DNA of 58,881 bases, from NCBI GenBank assembly GCA_002784145.1, contig PFKE01000159.1, positions 1 through 58,881 on the forward strand, written 5' to 3'. Positions 50,964 to 58,881 of this stretch are shown here, one piece after another. The stretch is from Flavobacteriaceae bacterium CG_4_10_14_3_um_filter_33_47. Its GTDB lineage: Bacteria > Bacteroidota > Bacteroidia > Flavobacteriales > Flavobacteriaceae. Position 1 is the first letter of the stretch, and each line of letters opens with the position of its first letter. The translations under genes and the position numbers were made by a program. The notes under the pieces are model-generated. The model was not told the DNA's origin. It was given only the letters and a program-made list of their open reading frames with translations, and did not search any database.

Positions 50964-52139
50964 TTAAAAGTTGATGATTTTAATTTCAGATCTTCTGTTC
51001 TGCTTGTGTTTAATTTCAGGACATGTTGTATGGTCGTCACATTCATTAACTAAATGTTCTTCTCCATTGGCTTTTCCAACTATTCGATTCATTTCAACAC
51101 CTTTTTTGATTAAATAATCAATAATACTTTGTAATCTCTTTTCAGAAAGATTTTTATTATAACTAGCTGAACCTCTGGAATCTGTATTGGAATTTATTTC
51201 AATCAATAATTTAGGATACTCATTCAAAATCAAAATTAATTTTGACAACTTTATTTGAGATGACTGTGTTATATAAGATGAATCAAAAGGGAAATAAATG
51301 GTTTCTAAAGCATCAATTTTTGTTTGAATTTCACTCTTTTCTTGTTCTAAAGCCTGTTGATTTTCTTTTTCAAGTTTAGCAATTCTGGCAATTTCTTTTT
51401 CCTTTTCTAATTGTTCTGTTAACAACCTATTTTCTTCGGCAACTTTATTTGCAAGTGCTATAGAATCATTACGTTTGGTTGTTTCCATTGCTAAAGCTTC
51501 AATCAATTCCAATTTAGCTTTTCCTTTTTTGGTTAACTCTTTTTCTGTATCAAATCTATATACAACGCCAATAGCATGTTGTAAATGATTTGTTAAAACA
51601 GGATTCATGGTCCATTTTCCTGAAGAATTTACATCCAGACCAATTTTATCATTAAACCATGTTCTAAAACCCAATACGGCATTATAAGTGCCTCGTGAAC
51701 TATCATTGGCATGAGTATAACCAATTCCAGCGCCAATATATGGATCAAACCAAGCCGTTTCACCAATTAACTTATTTAAATCATAACTCAATCTTGAATC
51801 TATTGCGTAATAATTTTTATCGCTTTCAAGAGGTAACCCATCTACTGTTTTACCTTTTTTATATTTATTTAAAGAAGCAATGGCTTCAAGACCTAATCCA
51901 TTTTTAAAATATCTTCCAATACTTAATCTTGATGGATAAGGAACTGCATTCCAGGCATCATTAACATCTAACAATCTATGGAAAACATCATCAGAATCAT
52001 CCACAATATTAAAACCAATTCCTGCTATCCAAGAACTTACAATTGTTGAATCTTTTTTTGTGATTTCTGTTGTTTGCGAATGCGTAATGAAAATATTAGC
52101 AATAAGAATTGCCAATAAAAAACTTTTTTTAAGTATCAT
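50964..52139 (-). CDS. OmpA-family outer membrane protein
   Basis: A signal peptide (MILKKSFLLAILIANIFITHS) is followed by a beta-barrel domain (about 25-200), a coiled-coil-like linker rich in Glu/Lys (about 205-275) and a C-terminal OmpA domain with the peptidoglycan-binding pattern NTDSRGSASYNKNLSEKR. The 391-residue protein anchors the outer membrane to the cell wall. A 10-bp inverted repeat lies 30-69 bp upstream of its start. Confidence 0.93.
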   Translation of the reverse strand: MILKKSFLLAILIANIFITHSQTTEITKKDSTIVSSWIAGIGFNIVDDSDDVFHRLLDVNDAWNAVPYPSRLSIGRYFKNGLGLEAIASLNKYKKGKTVDGLPLESDKNYYAIDSRLSYDLNKLIGETAWFDPYIGAGIGYTHANDSSRGTYNAVLGFRTWFNDKIGLDVNSSGKWTMNPVLTNHLQHAIGVVYRFDTEKELTKKGKAKLELIEALAMETTKRNDSIALANKVAEENRLLTEQLEKEKEIARIAKLEKENQQALEQEKSEIQTKIDALETIYFPFDSSYITQSSQIKLSKLILILNEYPKLLIEINSNTDSRGSASYNKNLSEKRLQSIIDYLIKKGVEMNRIVGKANGEEHLVNECDDHTTCPEIKHKQNRRSEIKIINF

Positions 52140-52168
52140 TTTAATTTGGGGCTAAAATATATACAACG

Positions 52169-52208
52169 AAAGTATATAAGTAATATAGACTATTAAAATA
52201 TATACTTT
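52169..52208. promoter_or_regulatory. Inverted repeat upstream of the OmpA-family gene
   Basis: A perfect 10-bp inverted repeat (AAAGTATATA 52169-52178, TATATACTTT 52199-52208) with a 20-bp spacer sits 30 bp before the OmpA gene start. It could be an operator or a pirin-gene terminator; AT-rich composition makes chance possible. Confidence 0.35.
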
Positions 52209-52273
52209 GAATTGTATAAATAATCGTTCACACGAATAAAATTTACTTATTTATGATTTGAATAATGCTCAAA

Positions 52274-52993
52274 CTAAAATATCATGGGAACTTCAATGAA
52301 TAACAATTGAGAAGACTCTTCTGCTTTCACCTTAAACGTATCGGTTTCTAAAACACCTATGGCATCACGTGAGCCTAAAGTTTTTTCATCTATCATTACT
52401 TTCCCAAAGATGGTCATAACATAAACACCATGATTTTTACTTTTCAAAGTATATTCAAAAATTTTATTGCCGTCTAACTCAATTTTAGAAATAACAGCAT
52501 CTTGATGAATTTTTAAAGATCCCTCATGATTTTCATCTATGGATGTTACTAAAGTTTGTATGGAATTAACTTCTGGATTTTCAAATTTCTTTTGATCATA
52601 TCTAGGCACAACATTTTGTTTGTTTGGCATAATCCAAATTTGAAACAAACTTAAATGAGAATCTAAAGATCCGTTAATTTCAGAGTGTTGCAAGCCTGTT
52701 CCGGCAGACATTATTTGCACCTCACCGGCAACAACAGATTGCCATTCGTTATGCATGGAGTCTTTATGTTTTAAAACACCTGCCAACGGAATGGTAATGA
52801 TTTCCATATTATCATGTGGATGGGTTCCAAAACCCATTTTAGGTGCAATAACATCATCATTTAAAACACGTAGAGCACCAAAATGCATTTTTTCCTGATC
52901 GTAATAGTTTGCAAAACTAAAAGAATGATTTGCTTGCAACCAACCATGGTTTGCAAAACCTCTGTTTTCCGCTTTATGTATCATTGTTTTCAT
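52274..52993 (-). CDS. Pirin-family protein
   Basis: The bicupin protein of 239 residues has the pirin motifs FGTHPHDNMEIITIPLAG and GTGLQHSEING, with the metal-binding His/Glu set His-His-Glu in the N-terminal cupin. Some pirins act as quercetin dioxygenases, others as regulators. It is third in the FMN reductase-MarR-pirin operon (20 bp gap), a combination typical of quinone or electrophile stress. Confidence 0.92.
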   Translation of the reverse strand: MKTMIHKAENRGFANHGWLQANHSFSFANYYDQEKMHFGALRVLNDDVIAPKMGFGTHPHDNMEIITIPLAGVLKHKDSMHNEWQSVVAGEVQIMSAGTGLQHSEINGSLDSHLSLFQIWIMPNKQNVVPRYDQKKFENPEVNSIQTLVTSIDENHEGSLKIHQDAVISKIELDGNKIFEYTLKSKNHGVYVMTIFGKVMIDEKTLGSRDAIGVLETDTFKVKAEESSQLLFIEVPMIF

Positions 52994-53013
52994 GTTATCG
53001 ATTTTTTATTTAA

Positions 53014-53451
53014 TTACCTCATTTTGTCTAGCAGATTACTTAATTGCTCTGCTTCTTCTTCGTTTAAATTTTTTATTAAATCTTTATTTAAGTTTTCTGG
53101 AATGGATGCTAAAAGTTCTTTTCCTTTCTCTGTAATGGCTATTTTTACCACGCGCCTATCATGTTTACATGGTAAACGCTCAATAAACTGTTTGGCACAC
53201 AATTTATCCATAAGTCTCGTTGCATTAGGTGAACGTTCAATTATTCTGTCTTTTATAATTTGAACATTTAAAGGTTCGTTAGCTCCTTTTAAGATTCTAA
53301 GAATGTTGTATTGCTGTGGAGAAATACCATAAGGCTTAAAAAACTCATTTTGAAAACCTGAAATCCAATTTGCTGTATATAATATATTTAAAAGAGCTTT
53401 CACTCTGTTGTTTGCAAATTTAGAATGGATGTCTTTACTAATATTTCCCAT
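53014..53451 (-). CDS. MarR-family transcriptional regulator
   Basis: The 145-residue protein has a winged helix-turn-helix (QQYNILRILKGANEPLNVQIIKDRI; wing RLPCKHDRRVVKIAITEKG split by the DxR motif) flanked by dimerisation helices. It probably represses its own operon and is released by electrophiles, since it sits between an FMN reductase and a pirin gene. No cysteine-based sensor is obvious apart from two Cys near residues 81 and 90. Confidence 0.93.
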   Translation of the reverse strand: MGNISKDIHSKFANNRVKALLNILYTANWISGFQNEFFKPYGISPQQYNILRILKGANEPLNVQIIKDRIIERSPNATRLMDKLCAKQFIERLPCKHDRRVVKIAITEKGKELLASIPENLNKDLIKNLNEEEAEQLSNLLDKMR

Positions 53452-53480
53452 TTTGTACTTAAATAAACACGATTAAAAAC

Positions 53481-54011
53481 CTAAAGACTGTTTTGAAATT
53501 GTTGTAATGAATTTTTTAATTGCTTATCAAAATTTTCATTAACAATGCTTCCATCAACAAAATTATTTCCAAAAAATGGCAATGAAAATATTTCTACAAT
53601 ATTGGCATCATGATAAGGAAACCTATCTTTTGCAATGCTCAAAACAGAAGCGCCTCCACGGCCACCTGGCGAAGTAGCCATTAATAATATAGGTTTATTA
53701 TAAAATGTTTTACTTTCAATTCTGGACATCCAATCAAATAAATTTTTAAAAGCTGTTGAATATGCACCATTATGTTCTGCCAGTGATAAAATTATCCCAT
53801 CAGAATTTTTTATATGCTCCAAAAATTTATATGCATTGGATGGAATACCTTGTTCCTTTTCTAAATCAATGCCATAAATTGGTAATTCAAAATCATTTAA
53901 ATCTAATATTTCAATGTCTTTATTACTCAATAATGTAGTCGCATAAACCACTAATGTCTTATTAATGGATTCTTTACTATTTGAACCCGCAAATGCTATA
54001 ATTTTTTTCAT
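53481..54011 (-). CDS. NADPH-dependent FMN reductase
   Basis: The 176-residue flavodoxin-fold protein starts MKKIIAFAGSNSKESINKTL (phosphate-binding SNS loop) and has SLAEHNGAYSTAFKNLFDW and TSPGGRGGASVL. Family members reduce FMN or quinones with NAD(P)H. It is the first gene of the three-gene operon, with a good promoter at 54029-54059. Confidence 0.92.
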   Translation of the reverse strand: MKKIIAFAGSNSKESINKTLVVYATTLLSNKDIEILDLNDFELPIYGIDLEKEQGIPSNAYKFLEHIKNSDGIILSLAEHNGAYSTAFKNLFDWMSRIESKTFYNKPILLMATSPGGRGGASVLSIAKDRFPYHDANIVEIFSLPFFGNNFVDGSIVNENFDKQLKNSLQQFQNSL

Positions 54012-54028
54012 ACTTGGTTTTTAAAGTA

Positions 54029-54059
54029 CAAATATATAACATTTAAATTTATTTTCCAA
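54029..54059 (-). promoter_or_regulatory. Promoter of the FMN reductase-MarR-pirin operon
   Basis: On the minus strand a -7 box TATATTTG (54029-54036) is 20 bp from TTG (54057-54059). An imperfect palindrome GGAA-TATAT-TTCC (54060-54072) abuts the -33 element and is a candidate MarR operator. Confidence 0.58.
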
Positions 54060-54154
54060 GGAATATATTTCCATGTAATATTTATTGATATTTATTCAAC
54101 CTTGCCTTTAAAGATTTTTTTAATCTTCGTACATTAGCAACAAACTAATTTTAT

Positions 54155-55783
54155 ATGGACATAAACTTCAATAAAAACGAAGACCACAATAAACTATTAC
54201 TCTCCGAACTAAATAAAAGATTGGCAAAAGTTCATCTTGGCGGTGGAAAATCTGGTATTGAAAAGCACCATAGTAAAGGGAAAATGACTGCTCATGAGCG
54301 TATAAATTACTTATTGGATTCTAAATCGAAATCCATTGAAATTGCTGTCTTTGCAGGTGAAGACATGTATTATGAGCATGGTGGTTGTCCATCTGCTGGT
54401 GTTGTTGTAAAAATAGGTTTTATTAGCGGCAAACAATGTATTGTGGTTGCTAACGATGCCACAGTAAAAGCCGGTGCTTGGTTTCCTATAACCGCTAAGA
54501 AAAATTTAAGAGCCCAAGAAATAGCAATTGAAAACCGCCTACCCATTATATATTTGGTTGATAGTGCTGGTGTTTATTTGCCTTTGCAAGACGAAATTTT
54601 TCCGGATAAAGAGCATTTTGGGCGTATTTTTAGAAACAATGCCGTGATGAGTAGTATGGGAATTACTCAAATAGCTGCCATTATGGGAAGTTGTGTTGCT
54701 GGTGGGGCTTACCTGCCTATTATGAGTGATGAAGCTTTAATTGTAGATAAAACAGGTAGTATTTTTTTAGCAGGAAGTTATTTAGTTAAAGCGGCTATTG
54801 GTGAAAGCATTGATAATGAAACATTAGGTGGCGCTACCACCCATTGTGAAATTTCTGGAGTAACGGATTATAAAGCCAAAGATGATAAAGATGCACTCGA
54901 TACCATAAAAAATATTATTGGAAAAATTGGCGATTATGACAAAGCCGGTTTTAACAGAATAGAATCCAGTAAACCTAAAGATAATCCCGAAGATATTTAT
55001 GGCATCATACCAAAATCAAGAGCAGATCAATACGATATGTATGACGTTATTAAAAGATTAGTAGATAACTCTGAGTTTGATGAATATAAAGCTGGCTATG
55101 GAAAAACCATGGTTACCTGTTACGCTAGAATTGATGGTTGGGCCGTAGGCATTGTTGCTAACCAACGTAAATTAGTTAAGACGAAACAAGGAGAAATGCA
55201 GTTTGGCGGTGTTATTTATAATGACAGTGCCGATAAAGCAACACGTTTTATAGCGAATTGCAATCAGAAAAAAATTCCATTAGTTTTTTTACAAGATGTT
55301 ACAGGTTTTATGGTTGGCAGCAAAAGTGAACATGGAGGTATTATAAAAGATGGCGCAAAAATGGTTAATGCCGTAAGTAATTCAGTAGTTCCAAAATTCA
55401 CCATTATTATTGGCAACAGTTATGGCGCTGGTAATTATGCTATGTGCGGAAAAGCTTATGATCCAAGGCTTATTGTAGCATGGCCAAGTGCAGAACTAGC
55501 TGTGATGAGCGGTAATTCGGCAGCTAAAGTATTGTTGCAAATTGAAACAGCTTCTTTAAAAAAGAAAGGAGAAAGCATTACTAAAGAAAAAGAGGAAGAA
55601 CTTTACAATAACATCAAGTCAAGATATGATGCTCAGACCTCTCCATATTATGCAGCCGCACGTATTTGGACTGATGCTATTATTGACCCTTTAGATACAA
55701 GAACATGGATTAGTTTAGGCATAGAAGCTGCTAACCATGCACCCATAAAAGAAAAGTTTAATTTAGGAATACTTCAGGTTTAG
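54155..55783 (+). CDS. Acyl-CoA carboxylase beta subunit, methylcrotonyl-CoA type
   Basis: The 542-residue carboxyltransferase has both crotonase-like halves: KMTAHERINYLLD and IIYLVDSAGVYLPLQDEIFPDKEHFGRIF (in two parts) in the first, and GFMVGSKSEHGGIIKDGAK and GNSYGAGNYAMCGKAYDPR in the second. The N-terminal segment resembles methylcrotonyl-CoA carboxylases of leucine breakdown more than propionyl-CoA ones, but substrate is not certain. The biotin carboxylase subunit is not adjacent. It overlaps the end of menE by 4 bp, convergently. Confidence 0.9.
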   Translation: MDINFNKNEDHNKLLLSELNKRLAKVHLGGGKSGIEKHHSKGKMTAHERINYLLDSKSKSIEIAVFAGEDMYYEHGGCPSAGVVVKIGFISGKQCIVVANDATVKAGAWFPITAKKNLRAQEIAIENRLPIIYLVDSAGVYLPLQDEIFPDKEHFGRIFRNNAVMSSMGITQIAAIMGSCVAGGAYLPIMSDEALIVDKTGSIFLAGSYLVKAAIGESIDNETLGGATTHCEISGVTDYKAKDDKDALDTIKNIIGKIGDYDKAGFNRIESSKPKDNPEDIYGIIPKSRADQYDMYDVIKRLVDNSEFDEYKAGYGKTMVTCYARIDGWAVGIVANQRKLVKTKQGEMQFGGVIYNDSADKATRFIANCNQKKIPLVFLQDVTGFMVGSKSEHGGIIKDGAKMVNAVSNSVVPKFTIIIGNSYGAGNYAMCGKAYDPRLIVAWPSAELAVMSGNSAAKVLLQIETASLKKKGESITKEKEEELYNNIKSRYDAQTSPYYAAARIWTDAIIDPLDTRTWISLGIEAANHAPIKEKFNLGILQV

Positions 55784-56865
55784 TTTATTCCTAACTTCTT
55801 TAAAATTTTTTTTCGTTGAATTTTTTCAGAGATAATATCAAACTTTTTAACGGCATAAATATGCTTTGGTTTTTCATATTTATCCAAAATATCAAAAATT
55901 GAATCATCAAAATCAGCAAATTCTTTTTCTACTATTAAAATAACCCTTTCTCCTAATTTCTCATCTTTTTCTGAAGCTATAAAATATCTGCAATCTATTT
56001 TACCAAACAACTTTTCTTCAACAGTTTCAGGAAATATTTTAACACCGCCAGAATTTATAACATTATCAAATCTACCTAACCATTCAAATTCATTTTCAGA
56101 ATATAGTTTTACAATATCATTGGTTACTATGGGCTTGCTAGAAAGATGTGGCGAATTAATGACTAAACAGCCTCTTTCGTCTTGAGAGACTGAAATATCT
56201 GGTAAGGTTTTAAAAATTGATTTTCCAATGATTGATTTATTGTTTTCATCATCAAAGTTATTTAAAGCCCTTAAGGCAATATGAGTAGCCGTCTCAGTCA
56301 TACCAAAGGTTTCATAAATATTCGTTGGAAAGTCTTTGATGGCTTCTATAAGTTCGTTAGATGCTTTGACACTTCCTATAATAATATTTTTAAAATTACC
56401 GACTCTATTTAGTGCATTTTGTAATTGTATTGGTAACATGGCACAAAAGTTATAAGTCTTGTTTGAATTAAAAATAACGTGAGAACTAGGTTCTGTTAAA
56501 TCAATTTCTAGTCCTAATATCATGGCGCGAACCAACATCATTTTTCCAGCTATAAAGTTTGCAGGCAAACAATGTAATGCCTTATCTCCAGGAGTAAGAT
56601 TGAAAAAATCTCCTGTAAAAATGGATGAATTAACCATAGCCTGTTTATCAAGCTTAATAAGTTTTGGTCTACCGGTGGTTCCTGTCGATTTAACTTTTAT
56701 AAAACTTTTTGGGTCCAGCCAGTCTAATAAAAAATCACCAATGGCTTGTTCATAAGGAAGTCCTTCTTTAACAAAACTATAGGCAATTTCTCTTATATCA
56801 TCTTGATTATAATTTACGCCGTTAAGTTTAAATTTTAAATGTACTTTATTGTAACTAGGTATCAC
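55780..56865 (-). CDS. menE: o-Succinylbenzoate-CoA ligase
   Basis: MenE activates o-succinylbenzoate to its CoA thioester in menaquinone synthesis. The 361-residue protein is an AMP-binding enzyme of the short Bacteroidota type, with P-loop VKSTGTTGRPKLI, the YETFGMTETATH core and the GRFDNVINSGGVKI hinge. The family's N-terminal subdomain is reduced. It is coupled to the CPBP gene (3 bp gap) and menC, which supports MenE over a general acyl-CoA ligase. Confidence 0.92.
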   Translation of the reverse strand: MIPSYNKVHLKFKLNGVNYNQDDIREIAYSFVKEGLPYEQAIGDFLLDWLDPKSFIKVKSTGTTGRPKLIKLDKQAMVNSSIFTGDFFNLTPGDKALHCLPANFIAGKMMLVRAMILGLEIDLTEPSSHVIFNSNKTYNFCAMLPIQLQNALNRVGNFKNIIIGSVKASNELIEAIKDFPTNIYETFGMTETATHIALRALNNFDDENNKSIIGKSIFKTLPDISVSQDERGCLVINSPHLSSKPIVTNDIVKLYSENEFEWLGRFDNVINSGGVKIFPETVEEKLFGKIDCRYFIASEKDEKLGERVILIVEKEFADFDDSIFDILDKYEKPKHIYAVKKFDIISEKIQRKKILKKLGIN

Positions 56866-56868
56866 GTA

Positions 56869-57834
56869 TTATATTGGGTTTTGGTCTTTATTATTAATTT
56901 CATGTAGTGGTTCAATCACACTTCCAAACAGCTTTTCTTTCCAGTTGGTCCATTTGTATTTTCGCGATAAAATTAATAGAATTATTGGAAATACTACAAA
57001 TACCGGCATAAATATATCGACAAATCCGGCCTTTGTTGGATCTGACATGTCTTTGAGAATAGAATGTGTTTGAAAAGCTGTCCAATCTGCAGTCACTAAA
57101 AGTGCCGTAAACAAATTATTGGCGGCATGAAAGCCCAATGAAAGCTCCAAACCGTCATCCATTAAGGTCATAATTCCTAAAAATAAACCCGTGCCTATGT
57201 AGTAAACCAATATAATATTACCCAACTTATCAACTTCTGGATTTGCTATGTGTAGCATTCCAAATGTTACTGAAGTAATTAATAAAGGAGCCCATTTGTT
57301 TTTTAAAATAACACCAATTCCCTGCATTAAATACCCTCTAAATAAATACTCTTCAAAACTTGTTTGAAGTGGCACCAATAAAACGGCAATTACAAAAAGA
57401 ATAATGAAGGATTGCCATTGAAAATTTAAAACATAATCTTCGGGTGATATCGCATAATCAATCATTACAAAGCTGCTTGACACCATGCCCCAAAGCATAA
57501 AAATAAACCAAAACCGTTTCCAATCTATCTTTTTTCGTGACGTTGTTAATTGTGTAAATGATTGATTATGAAGTAATTTAACAACTAACAATATGCCAAC
57601 TAAGCCAATAGCAAATGACAAAAGCATTAAAAATAAATTTAGGTTTGGCTCTAAAAGGGTCATCATTTTTTGTTCGTCTAGTTTAAATAAACTATCGCCA
57701 TTGCTCATGGCTTTTAAAATAACTACTGCCGTAAAAGGTATTTGCCCAATAAAAACGGCTATGATGATTAATATAAGGCCAATTAAATAACGCCACCATT
57801 CGTGTAATACATTAAATGCTTGAGAGATATACAT
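56869..57834 (-). CDS. CPBP-family intramembrane metalloprotease
   Basis: The 321-residue protein has about eight membrane helices and the three CPBP motifs: SFEEYLFRGYL (EExxxR), FGMLHIAN (FxxxH) and GFHAANN (HxxxN). It may be an intramembrane protease, as in CAAX-processing or bacteriocin immunity relatives. It sits between menC and menE with gaps of 2 and 3 bp, so is transcribed with menaquinone genes; the reason is unknown. Confidence 0.92.
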   Translation of the reverse strand: MYISQAFNVLHEWWRYLIGLILIIIAVFIGQIPFTAVVILKAMSNGDSLFKLDEQKMMTLLEPNLNLFLMLLSFAIGLVGILLVVKLLHNQSFTQLTTSRKKIDWKRFWFIFMLWGMVSSSFVMIDYAISPEDYVLNFQWQSFIILFVIAVLLVPLQTSFEEYLFRGYLMQGIGVILKNKWAPLLITSVTFGMLHIANPEVDKLGNIILVYYIGTGLFLGIMTLMDDGLELSLGFHAANNLFTALLVTADWTAFQTHSILKDMSDPTKAGFVDIFMPVFVVFPIILLILSRKYKWTNWKEKLFGSVIEPLHEINNKDQNPI

Positions 57835-57836
57835 AG

Positions 57837-58874
57837 TTATAAATTAAAATTCCACTGATATTTATTGTTATAATGAATAGCTCCTTTGTTAACTTCTAAA
57901 GGCGACTCAAAATTATTAGTAAATAAACTTCCGGTTCCTAAGCCTTGAGGAAGCCTATTGTTTTTTGTGTAAGTGTACTGAGTTATGGCATTTAAACCAA
58001 CATTACTTTCTAAGGCACTTGTAATCCACCAACCTATATTATTTGATTCAGCTAATTCAATCCACTCATTTGTTCCCTTAAAACCGCCAACTAGAGTTGG
58101 TTTTAAAATGATGAACTGAGGCTTAATAGCTTTAAGCAATTCGTCTTTTTTACCTTTTGAAAACACTCCAATTAATTCTTCATCTAAAGCAATGGGTAAT
58201 GGCGTTTCTTTACAAAGCCTGGCCATTTCGATAATTTGACCTTGTTTTATAGGCTGTTCAATGGAATGAATGTCTAACTCGGATAATATTTGTAATTTTT
58301 CTAAAGCTTCGGATGCTGAAAATGCGCCATTGGCGTCCACTCTTAATTCTATATTATTGGATGAAAACTCTTTTCTTATGGATTTTAGAATCTCTACTTC
58401 AGATTGAAAATTAATAGCTCCGATTTTCATTTTTATACATTTAAAACCAGATGTTATTTTCTCTTTGATTTGTTCTCGCATAAAATCTTCGGTTCCCATC
58501 CAAATAAGGCCGTTTATTGGAATACTATCTGTACCTTTTGTGAATTCTGAAGGAAATAATTCAAACGGATTTTCAGCTTCTAACGATTTGAAAGCGGTTT
58601 CCAAACCAAATTGGATACTTGGAAAATCGGTTAATGCCTGTAATAAAATTCCTGTATCATCATTGATATGCTTACAAGTCCACGCTAATTTTTTTTCAAA
58701 ATCAGGTCTATCGTCAACCGAAAGTCCTTTAAACATCCCGCACTCACCTATGCCTTTTTTGCCTTTCTGTTCAATAATGATAAACCACGTTTCCTTGCTT
58801 TTTAAAACACCGCGAGATGTTCCGCTAGGTTGTTTAAAATGTAAAACGTGTTTTTGGTAAGTTGCTGTTTTCAC
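57837..58874 (-). CDS. menC: o-Succinylbenzoate synthase
   Basis: MenC, of the enolase superfamily, dehydrates SHCHC to o-succinylbenzoate in menaquinone synthesis. The barrel shows FKCIKMKIGA (catalytic Lys), LRVDANGAFSASEA (Asp ligand), SIEQPI (Glu) and ALDEELIG (Asp). The 345-residue version starts with GTG at 58874, 7 bp from the window edge. An upstream gene could end at an overlapping GTGA, which would mean coupled translation. Being at the edge, the start cannot be confirmed. Confidence 0.9.
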   Translation of the reverse strand: MKTATYQKHVLHFKQPSGTSRGVLKSKETWFIIIEQKGKKGIGECGMFKGLSVDDRPDFEKKLAWTCKHINDDTGILLQALTDFPSIQFGLETAFKSLEAENPFELFPSEFTKGTDSIPINGLIWMGTEDFMREQIKEKITSGFKCIKMKIGAINFQSEVEILKSIRKEFSSNNIELRVDANGAFSASEALEKLQILSELDIHSIEQPIKQGQIIEMARLCKETPLPIALDEELIGVFSKGKKDELLKAIKPQFIILKPTLVGGFKGTNEWIELAESNNIGWWITSALESNVGLNAITQYTYTKNNRLPQGLGTGSLFTNNFESPLEVNKGAIHYNNKYQWNFNL

Positions 58875-58881
58875 TTGCCAA

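Noticed and set aside
55780-56865. menE suspected to be truncated because 361 residues is short for an AMP-binding enzyme
   Set aside because: All core motifs from P-loop to hinge are present and the start is tightly spaced to the CPBP gene; short MenE proteins are usual in this group as far as I know.
1-58881. tRNA genes, rRNA genes, CRISPR arrays, prophage or an intact insertion sequence
   Set aside because: Reading through the intergenic regions I saw no cloverleaf-like sequence, no regularly spaced repeats, no transposase or phage genes.

Overview
The window is AT-rich chromosomal DNA that looks like a (probably marine) member of the Flavobacteriaceae, phylum Bacteroidota. The basis is gene content and style: Bacteroidota -7 promoter boxes (TAnnTTTG) in front of several genes and no clear Shine-Dalgarno sites; a YtxJ-type bacillithiol protein; a CAL67264-type small membrane protein; a menaquinone pair with a CPBP protease between its genes; a tricorn-like S41 protease; and many flavobacterial lipoproteins. 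I see no rRNA, tRNA, CRISPR array, prophage or intact insertion sequence. Most genes are ordinary housekeeping or catabolic genes, densely packed, and several convergent pairs overlap by a few bases.

Layout. 1-354: non-coding, with a candidate structured RNA and a terminator. 355-6099: glyA, fumarylacetoacetase, a lipoprotein, a 46-residue zinc-ribbon protein, a Cys-rich lipoprotein, and a thiol-related pair (gamma-glutamylcyclotransferase fold and YtxJ). 6257-12160: clpB, then nucleoside salvage (two deoC paralogues, one with a degraded active site, and deoD) with an OmpW-type porin gene between the deoC copies. 12247-14569: pxpCBA 5-oxoprolinase. 14731-19163: tricorn-like protease and a DUF2891 lipoprotein. 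19316-22297: plant-type phosphofructokinase and YifB/ComM ATPase.

22366-26684 is a molybdenum-hydroxylase operon (2Fe-2S subunit, Tat-exported and possibly lipid-anchored molybdopterin subunit, XdhC, MocA-like cytidylyltransferase). 26769-30669 is tilS-ade-yheT on the minus strand. 30794-35132 carries an unknown protein, pabB, an aldose-epimerase-like protein and a DEAD-box-type helicase with DEVD in motif II. 35353-40640 has YceI, a SnoaL-like protein, a Crp/Fnr regulator divergent from a Bcr/CflA exporter, DinB and an ABC exporter. 40903-48763 holds an exported protein, a large GAF protein, an aldo/keto reductase, a coiled-coil membrane protein, a ureohydrolase, a NudK-like Nudix enzyme and a small membrane protein. 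A 113-bp MITE-like inverted-repeat element fills the gap to ettA (48878-50569). After it come an OmpA protein, a MarR/FMN-reductase/pirin operon, an acyl-CoA carboxylase beta subunit and the menE-CPBP-menC operon, which runs to the window edge.

The items most worth a second look are the degenerate DeoC paralogue at 9174-9836, the folded non-coding element at 226-297, the inverted-repeat element at 48765-48877, and the lipoprotein with an eight-cysteine tail at 4696-5202. I found no clear evidence for a wholly new multi-gene system.
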